Source: Fusobacterium sp.
Lineage (GTDB): Bacteria > Fusobacteriota > Fusobacteriia > Fusobacteriales > Fusobacteriaceae
DNA length: 19,067 nt
Direction of reading: 5' to 3'
Assembly: GCA_019416865.1 (NCBI GenBank)
Contig: DXWL01000036.1
Location: 1 to 19,067 of the forward strand
The notes under the pieces were generated by a model that worked only from the letters and a program-made list of their open reading frames with translations, had not been told where the DNA came from and did no database searches. Numbering within the stretch: position 1 is the stretch's first letter; every line of letters starts with the position of its first letter. The translations under genes were made by a program, and so were the position numbers. Shown piece by piece: positions 14,566 to 19,067 of this stretch.

Positions 14566-15021
14566 TTAAAATTTATCCAAAAACAAAAATATTAAAACCC
14601 CTGCAGAAATAAAAGGAGCAAAGGGTATCTCTGCTTCTTTTTTTATTTTTTTCAAAAGAAGCAAAGGAAATACAATTATAAATGCTGTAATAAAAATTGT
14701 ATTATATAAAATTATAAGATTATATATCCCTGAATATCCCAGATAAAACCCTGCTGCTCCCATAAATTTTATATCTCCGAAACCTATTACATCTTTTTTT
14801 AATACTTCACTGATATAGCCGTAAATTATAATAAACACAAGAGGAAATACTCCCATTCCAATAATACTTTTTTCAAAATCCCCATTAAAAAATATTATCT
14901 TCATTACTCCCAAAATAATAATCATAATATTTAAAATATCAGAAATTATCCTTTCTTTTATATCTTTTACAGCTGTGAGAATAAGAAAAATATAGAAGAG
15001 AATATCTATAAGTCTATCCAT
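14566..15021 (-). CDS. Prepilin peptidase (A24 family), minimal form
   Basis: A 151-residue polytopic inner-membrane aspartyl protease that removes leader peptides from the pseudopilins of this operon. The two catalytic aspartates are Asp20 (AVKDIKERIIS) and Asp83 in the signature GFGDIKF (80-86). IPFAPFISAG near the C-terminus is also typical. It lacks the N-terminal zinc-binding/N-methyltransferase domain of full-length PilD/GspO (about 250-290 residues), so it may cleave without N-methylating, like TadV/FlaK-type enzymes. It overlaps the gspG-like gene by 16 nt, and its ribosome binding site (AGAAGGGG) lies within that gene. Confidence 0.9.
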   Translation of the reverse strand: MDRLIDILFYIFLILTAVKDIKERIISDILNIMIIILGVMKIIFFNGDFEKSIIGMGVFPLVFIIIYGYISEVLKKDVIGFGDIKFMGAAGFYLGYSGIYNLIILYNTIFITAFIIVFPLLLLKKIKKEAEIPFAPFISAGVLIFLFLDKF

Positions 15022-15503
15022 TTTTCCCCTTCTAAAGTATAATTTCCAGTTTTTACTGTTTCTGTATTTTTAGGAACTACCCATATTCTTATACCATCTG
15101 ATTTAGAATTTTCTGTATCTGGATCTTTTGTAGTAAACAGTACCTCTCCACCTCTTGTTATCTCTCCAGCAGCTTCAGTTTTGCTTCCTCCCAGTTTCAT
15201 TGTAACTGCAACTTTTGAATCTTTTTCATCAGACAAAGTTTTTACATTATTTGAAAGATATTTTTCCAAAACTTTTAAGTCTTCCCCTGTAATATTTTTC
15301 TGCTCTGACATAAAAGATTTTCCCTCTTCCAAATAATACATCTCAGAAGCTGTTCTTAAAGATTCCAAAACTGATTTAACCTTTACCTCTTTTGCCTTAG
15401 CTGTATAGTCTATCACTTTAGGAGTAATAAAGCTTGAAAGTATACCTATGATTCCAAGTACAACCAGCACCTCAATAAGTGAAAATCCGCCATTTTTTTT
15501 CAT
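15006..15503 (-). CDS. Major pseudopilin / type IV pilin-like protein, GspG-like
   Basis: A 165-residue prepilin, probably the main fibre subunit. Leader MKKNGG is cleaved at G6|F7, with Glu11 at +5 in FSLIEVLVVLGIIGILSSF and a continuous hydrophobic helix to about residue 27. The head has the GspG-like run of a long helix (KAKEVKVKSVLESLRTASEMYYLEEG) followed by a beta region ending YTLEGEKWIDL. It has the best ribosome binding site of the operon (GGGAGG, 7 nt), which fits high expression. It is placed between the platform gene and the peptidase gene. Confidence 0.88.
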   Translation of the reverse strand: MKKNGGFSLIEVLVVLGIIGILSSFITPKVIDYTAKAKEVKVKSVLESLRTASEMYYLEEGKSFMSEQKNITGEDLKVLEKYLSNNVKTLSDEKDSKVAVTMKLGGSKTEAAGEITRGGEVLFTTKDPDTENSKSDGIRIWVVPKNTETVKTGNYTLEGEKWIDL

Positions 15504-15526
15504 ATGTTTCCCTCCCTTTTATAAAA

Positions 15527-16690
15527 CTATATTCCCTCCATCATCTGAAATACAAGCATATAAATTCCCAGAAAAACTATGCCTATAATTATTCCAAGTA
15601 CCATTATAAGCACAGGTTCAAGAAATTTTATTCCCATATCAGTCTGCTGTTTGAGGATTTCATTTTTTCTTTCACATATAAGTTCCAAAACTTCAACCAG
15701 TTCTCCTGCTTCCTCTCCAGCCTTAATAAGTTCTGTTTCAAGTTTTGAAAATATCCCTATATTTTTAAAAACAGTATAAACTGTATTTCCTCCTTTAAGT
15801 TCTTTTTCTGCCTCATTAAGCTTTTTTATAAAATACTCATATTTCATCTCTGCTTTTATGAGGTTTATACTCTCTGTTATTGTTATACCTGAAGAAATAA
15901 GCATAGAAAGAATCTCTGTAAAAGAAATTGTAAAAACAGCATGGATTATATTTTTTATAAATTTTATCTTTAATAAAAGATTAAAAAGCTTTTCTCTGTT
16001 TTTTTCTTTTTTAAAAAAAATAAAAAAACTGATAAGAAAAAATATAACTCCAAAAATAATATATATAAAATTTTCCGTGTACCAAACTATCCCTTTAGTA
16101 ATAAGAGGAAGCTCTTTATCATAGCTTTCCACTATCTTTACAAAATCCGGCAGAATAAATATTCCAAGAAAAAGTACAAGAAAAATAACAGCTCCTGTAA
16201 CCACAGCAGGATAAACCATTATCCTTTTTATCTCTCTTTTCCGTTTTTCATTTTCTCTCATTCTTTTTTCTATATTCTCAAAAGCTCTGCATATATTTCC
16301 AGATTCTTCTCCAGATTTAATTATCATAAAATCTGTATCTTTTAAAAGAAGTCCGCTGTTTTTAAAAATTTCATAAATACTTTGTCCCTCTTTCATAGAA
16401 TTTTTCATTTTATCTGTATAACTTTTAAGATTTGGATTTTCCTCTAATATTTCTACTACCTTAAAAAAAGAATATCCATTTTTTATAAACATCTTAGATT
16501 CTGTAAAAAGATTTATAATATCCTCTGTTTTAGCTTTTTTAGATAAAAAAGGAATCCTAAAAAGCCACTTTGGAAAAATTTCCATGCCTTTTAAAATTTT
16601 TACAGCTTCATCTCTGCTGTTTCCAGAAATTACCCCTATTTTTTCTCTGCCGTTTTTCAAATATCCCATATAAAAATATCTTTCTGACAT
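15527..16690 (-). CDS. Inner-membrane platform protein GspF/PilC family
   Basis: A 387-residue polytopic protein with two repeated T2SSF domains (about 50-175 and 255-375). The first has FTESKMFIKNGYSFFKVVEIL, and FMIIKSGEESGNI; the second has FTEILSMLISSGITITESINL, and ELIKAGEEAGELVEVLELI. Three hydrophobic segments lie at about 157-180, 203-225 and 358-382. It anchors the ATPase and passes rotation to the pseudopilin pool. The ATG at 16690 overlaps the stop of the ATPase gene (TGATG), and AAGGGA lies 6 nt before it; the ATG at 16696 directly abuts that site and is rejected. Confidence 0.93.
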   Translation of the reverse strand: MSERYFYMGYLKNGREKIGVISGNSRDEAVKILKGMEIFPKWLFRIPFLSKKAKTEDIINLFTESKMFIKNGYSFFKVVEILEENPNLKSYTDKMKNSMKEGQSIYEIFKNSGLLLKDTDFMIIKSGEESGNICRAFENIEKRMRENEKRKREIKRIMVYPAVVTGAVIFLVLFLGIFILPDFVKIVESYDKELPLITKGIVWYTENFIYIIFGVIFFLISFFIFFKKEKNREKLFNLLLKIKFIKNIIHAVFTISFTEILSMLISSGITITESINLIKAEMKYEYFIKKLNEAEKELKGGNTVYTVFKNIGIFSKLETELIKAGEEAGELVEVLELICERKNEILKQQTDMGIKFLEPVLIMVLGIIIGIVFLGIYMLVFQMMEGI

Positions 16691-17964
16691 CAACATTCCC
16701 TTATAAGTTCATCAAGAGAGGTTATTCCCAAAATTGCTTTTTCAATTCCGTTTAATATAAGAGATGTCATTCCTTCTTTTATCCCTTCTCTTTCAATCTC
16801 TCTTACAGAATCTCCCCTTTCTATCTTTTCCATAATTTTTTCACTGATATATAGAAACTCCCCTATCATAGTCCGTCCTGAATACCCTGTATAACTGCAT
16901 TTTTCACAGGCTGAGTGAGTATAAAATTTTTGATTTTTATAATCATCTGGATTAAGCCCCAAAAGTTTTAACTTATATGCAAAATCTTTATCCTCTTTTT
17001 TACAATGTGGACAAAGATTTCTCACCAGTCTCTGATTTTGTATCCCCTTTATTCCAGCAGAAATAATATAGGGTTCTATTCCAAGATCAATAAGTCTTTT
17101 TATTGTACTGCTGCTTGTTCCAGTGTGTATTGTTGAAATTACCATATGTCCTGTAAGAGATGCTCTCAAAGCAGTTTCTGCTGTTTCTCTGTCCCTTATC
17201 TCTCCTACCATAATAATATCTGCGTCCTGTCTTAATATCCCTTTTAAAATTTTAGGAAAAGTAAGACCAATATCATCTCTGCACTGAATTTGATTTACCC
17301 CATCAATGCTATATTCTACAGGATTTTCAATAGTAGTAATATTTACACTCTCTCTGTTAAGTTCATTTAAAACAGCATACATTGAAGTTGTTTTTCCGCT
17401 CCCCATAGGTCCTGTGAAAAGAATCATTCCATTTTTTCTTTTCATTATTTCAAAAAGTTTTTCATAATATTTTTTCTCAAAACCAAGTTCTTCCATAGAT
17501 TTTTCTGCACAGGCTCTGTCAAGTATCCTTATAACTATCTTTTCCCCATGATATGCAGGAATTATACCTGTACGAAAATCTATCTCTCTTCCTTGATAAA
17601 AAATTTTAAATCTTCCATCTTGGGGAAGCCTTCTCTCTGTAATATCTAAACCACACATTATCTTAATTTTGGAAACTATTGGAGGATAATACTCTATATT
17701 CATCTCCTCTGCATTTATAAGAATTCCATCTATTCTAAATCTTATTCTAAAAAACTCTGCAAAAGGCTCTATGTGGATATCACTGCTTTTTCTTTCAAGA
17801 GCTGTGGAAAATACCCTGTCCAAAAACTTTTCCACATCAGATTTTCCTCTTCCTTTTTCAAGAGTTATCTCTGTTTTATCTCCATAAAAAAAAGATGACT
17901 TCCTATTTGATTTTTCAAATTTTAAATCATCTATTTTAATAAGCCCTTTGGGCATAATTTTCAT
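16690..17964 (-). CDS. Assembly ATPase GspE/PilB family, lacking the N-terminal domain
   Basis: A 424-residue cytoplasmic hexameric ATPase that drives pseudopilus assembly. The PAS-like N2 domain (about 45-150) holds SSDIHIEP and RLPQDGRF. Walker A is GPMGSGKTT (185-193), the Asp box TIENPVEY (211-218), Walker B around DIIMVGEIRD (249-258) and the His box GHMVISTIHT (272-281). A zinc site of the GspE/PilB type is formed by Cys318, Cys321, Cys353 and Cys356. It starts almost directly at the N2 domain, so the usual N1 domain (MshEN/GspE_N, about 100-150 residues) is missing. AAGGAG lies 6 nt before the ATG. A hairpin abuts that site. PilT is less likely, because PilT lacks the tetracysteine site. 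Confidence 0.95.
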   Translation of the reverse strand: MKIMPKGLIKIDDLKFEKSNRKSSFFYGDKTEITLEKGRGKSDVEKFLDRVFSTALERKSSDIHIEPFAEFFRIRFRIDGILINAEEMNIEYYPPIVSKIKIMCGLDITERRLPQDGRFKIFYQGREIDFRTGIIPAYHGEKIVIRILDRACAEKSMEELGFEKKYYEKLFEIMKRKNGMILFTGPMGSGKTTSMYAVLNELNRESVNITTIENPVEYSIDGVNQIQCRDDIGLTFPKILKGILRQDADIIMVGEIRDRETAETALRASLTGHMVISTIHTGTSSSTIKRLIDLGIEPYIISAGIKGIQNQRLVRNLCPHCKKEDKDFAYKLKLLGLNPDDYKNQKFYTHSACEKCSYTGYSGRTMIGEFLYISEKIMEKIERGDSVREIEREGIKEGMTSLILNGIEKAILGITSLDELIREC

Positions 17965-17976
17965 GGCATTCTCCTT

Positions 17977-17995
17977 ATGACTTAATAAAAGTCAT
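17977..17995 (-). promoter_or_regulatory. Stem-loop abutting the ribosome binding site of the ATPase gene
   Basis: ATGACTT (17977-17983) and AAGTCAT (17989-17995) form a 7-bp perfect stem with a 5-nt loop. It sits in the only real gap of the upper operon, and its base touches the AAGGAG of the ATPase gene. It lacks a T run, so it is not a terminator; an effect on translation or mRNA processing is possible. Confidence 0.4.
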
Positions 17996-18004
17996 ACTCA
18001 ATAA

Positions 18005-18229
18005 TTACAATGGAATATCCCTTTCCATTGACAGTATCTTTAAATTATTTTTTGTTTTCTCTGTTGAAAACCTAATTATGTACCTCTGTTTTACCATTTC
18101 TCCCCTCACTTTTAATTCTATTCTCACTCTTTCTTGAAGAGGAGATTCTGATATATCTCTCTGTTTTCTCCCAAAAACAACAGAAGTAAAAAATATAAAA
18201 ATTAAAATAAATACTATTCTTTTCGCCAA
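18005..18229 (-). CDS. Small exported protein of unknown function in the secretion operon
   Basis: A 74-residue open frame with a clear signal peptide (about 1-20, IVFILIFIFFTSVVFG) and a short basic mature part (about 54 residues). I do not recognise a family. The start is TTG at 18229; GAGAAGG touches it with no spacing, and no better start exists because an in-frame stop lies five codons upstream, so initiation is uncertain. The frame overlaps the GspH-like gene by 16 nt, as is normal in this operon, and ends 40 nt before the ATPase gene. A periplasmic accessory or a cut-down GspC/PilP-like protein is conceivable but unproven. Confidence 0.5.
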   Translation of the reverse strand: MAKRIVFILIFIFFTSVVFGRKQRDISESPLQERVRIELKVRGEMVKQRYIIRFSTEKTKNNLKILSMERDIPL

Positions 18230-18777
18230 CCTTCTCTCATCTCATTTTCTTTTACTTTTTCATGATAATTTAAAATTTCTTCATACTTTATATTTCCTGC
18301 ATTTATATTTTTATATATATTTATTCTTAAAATTCTGCTCTGTTGAAAAGTATAAAAACTAACTCTGTATTGTGCTGTATCAGAATAATTAAAAATATAT
18401 ACTGAAAATGATTTAGAAAGATTTCCATTTTCTGTTGTATGAAAATCTATATCCTTTCTTGTTTGATTGTCGTAGGGCGTAGCATACAATAATTTTTCAG
18501 GAAGCCTCTTTTTCTCTAATATCTTATTTTTTAATCTCTCTTTTACTGTTACAATTTTATTATTATAATCAAAATATATCTCATAAGATTTTTTTGAAAT
18601 CATAGATTTGGCAGTATACTTATGTACTGTTGTTTCAAAAATATTTACAGCTCTTTCCATATCCTGCTGTTCGTTTATATTCCTGTATTTTATAAAAATA
18701 AGTGATGATATTATCGCAACTAAAGCTATTAAAATAAACACTTCAGCTAAAGCTGTCCCTCTGCTTTTTTCTCTCAT
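18214..18777 (-). CDS. GspH-like pseudopilin, first gene of the secretion/pilus operon
   Basis: A 187-residue prepilin-like protein: basic leader MREKSRG, cleavage site G7|T8, Glu12 at +5 in TALAEVFILIALVAIISSL, and a hydrophobic helix to about residue 30. Residue +1 is Thr instead of the usual Phe or Met. The head (about 35-175) is basic and beta-rich, as in GspH/FimT-type proteins, but has no clear marker, so the subtype is uncertain. AGGTGA lies 4 nt before the ATG. It is the first gene of a twelve-gene operon. Confidence 0.7.
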   Translation of the reverse strand: MREKSRGTALAEVFILIALVAIISSLIFIKYRNINEQQDMERAVNIFETTVHKYTAKSMISKKSYEIYFDYNNKIVTVKERLKNKILEKKRLPEKLLYATPYDNQTRKDIDFHTTENGNLSKSFSVYIFNYSDTAQYRVSFYTFQQSRILRINIYKNINAGNIKYEEILNYHEKVKENEMREGWRKE

Positions 18778-18793
18778 GCTATCACCTACTCAT

Positions 18794-18822
18794 TATATAC
18801 TCTAATTTTGTTAGATTGTAAA
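18794..18822 (-). promoter_or_regulatory. Possible promoter of the secretion/pilus operon
   Basis: Minus-strand TTTACA (18817-18822), 17-bp spacer, TATATA (18794-18799), with an overlapping TATAAT at 18792-18797. The predicted start would fall at or inside the ribosome binding site (18782-18787), giving an almost leaderless message, so the call is tentative. Confidence 0.4.
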
Positions 18823-18859
18823 GTGTTATTTTTATAATTCTTTTATTTTAAATATTTTT

Positions 18860-19005
18860 AAACGAGTACTTTTTTAAAAATTACTTGTTTATTTTTTGTT
18901 ATTTTCAAAAATAAAATGAAATATTTTATTGCTTTTATCTAAGATAAAATTTTTTATATTTCTCTTTTTATTTCAATTCTTTTTTATGAAATAAAATTTT
19001 ATTTC
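18860..19005. repeat. Two palindromes in the spacer beside the operon promoter
   Basis: AAACGAGTA (18860-18868) pairs with TACTTGTTT (18882-18890) around a T5/A5 core. GAAATAAAATTTTATTTC (18988-19005) is a perfect 18-bp palindrome 10 nt before the mobile element end. Either could be an operator or a weak terminator; the spacer (18778-19015) holds no gene. Confidence 0.35.
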
Positions 19006-19015
19006 AAAAAAAGAA

Positions 19016-19067
19016 GGGGCTGTTGCATTTATAAAATTGTAAAAATAAAATTCTCGATATTAAAAAT
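19016..19067. mobile_element. End of a second mobile element, truncated by the window
   Basis: Begins GGGGCTGTTGCATTTAT, a terminus like the right end of the element at 7870-8066. It then shares a 35-nt identical block with that element's left end (7886-7920), including AAATAAAATTCTCGATATT. Whether it is a full insertion sequence with a transposase or another short copy cannot be seen. Confidence 0.6.

Overview
This AT-rich window most likely comes from a Fusobacterium or close relative (inference). The gene families, the strong AGGAG ribosome binding sites and the low GC fit. The heptose kinase, secretin and lipoprotein genes show a Gram-negative, LPS-bearing envelope. There are no rRNA, tRNA or CRISPR features.

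Layout. (1) Bases 1-52 hold the first codons of a minus-strand gene that looks like an L-cysteine desulfidase of the CyuA/UPF0597 family. Its leader has a candidate sigma-54 promoter and three copies of a palindrome, TTTTCA-N3-TGAAAA. (2) 291-837 is a small heat shock gene (hsp20) with a consensus promoter fused to a CIRCE operator. (3) 1010-7439 is a sialic acid locus: a Na+/solute symporter on the minus strand, divergent from a lipoprotein-type N-acetylneuraminate epimerase (nanM), then a LacI-family regulator with a ROK kinase (nanK), then yhcH/nanQ and nanE. Three promoters in this locus each carry the same 16-bp operator (consensus ATGTTCACGAGAACAT) at or just after the predicted transcription start. 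This makes a small self-contained regulon with the LacI protein as its probable repressor. No sialic acid lyase (nanA) is present. (4) 7445-9631 holds, on the minus strand, a heptose-7-phosphate kinase gene coupled to ispF, then an arsC-type reductase gene. A roughly 200-bp MITE-like element lies between ispF and arsC. (5) 9652-18822 is one compact minus-strand operon of twelve genes for a type II secretion / type IV pilus-like machine. In transcription order it encodes a GspH-like pseudopilin, a small exported protein, the ATPase (GspE/PilB), the platform protein (GspF/PilC), the main pseudopilin (GspG), the prepilin peptidase, three minor pseudopilins (I-, J- and K-like), GspL-like and GspM/PilO-like inner-membrane proteins, and the secretin. 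Most neighbours overlap. (6) The last 52 bases are the end of a second mobile element that shares a 35-nt identical block with the MITE.

How the genes work together. The nan genes would capture sialic acid, mutarotate it outside (NanM) and inside (NanQ), import it with sodium, and pass ManNAc through NanK and NanE towards GlcNAc-6-P. The lyase step must be encoded elsewhere. The secretion/pilus operon has inner-membrane, pseudopilin, processing and outer-membrane parts, but no retraction ATPase in view. Such systems serve secretion, adhesion or DNA uptake, and the sequence does not decide which.
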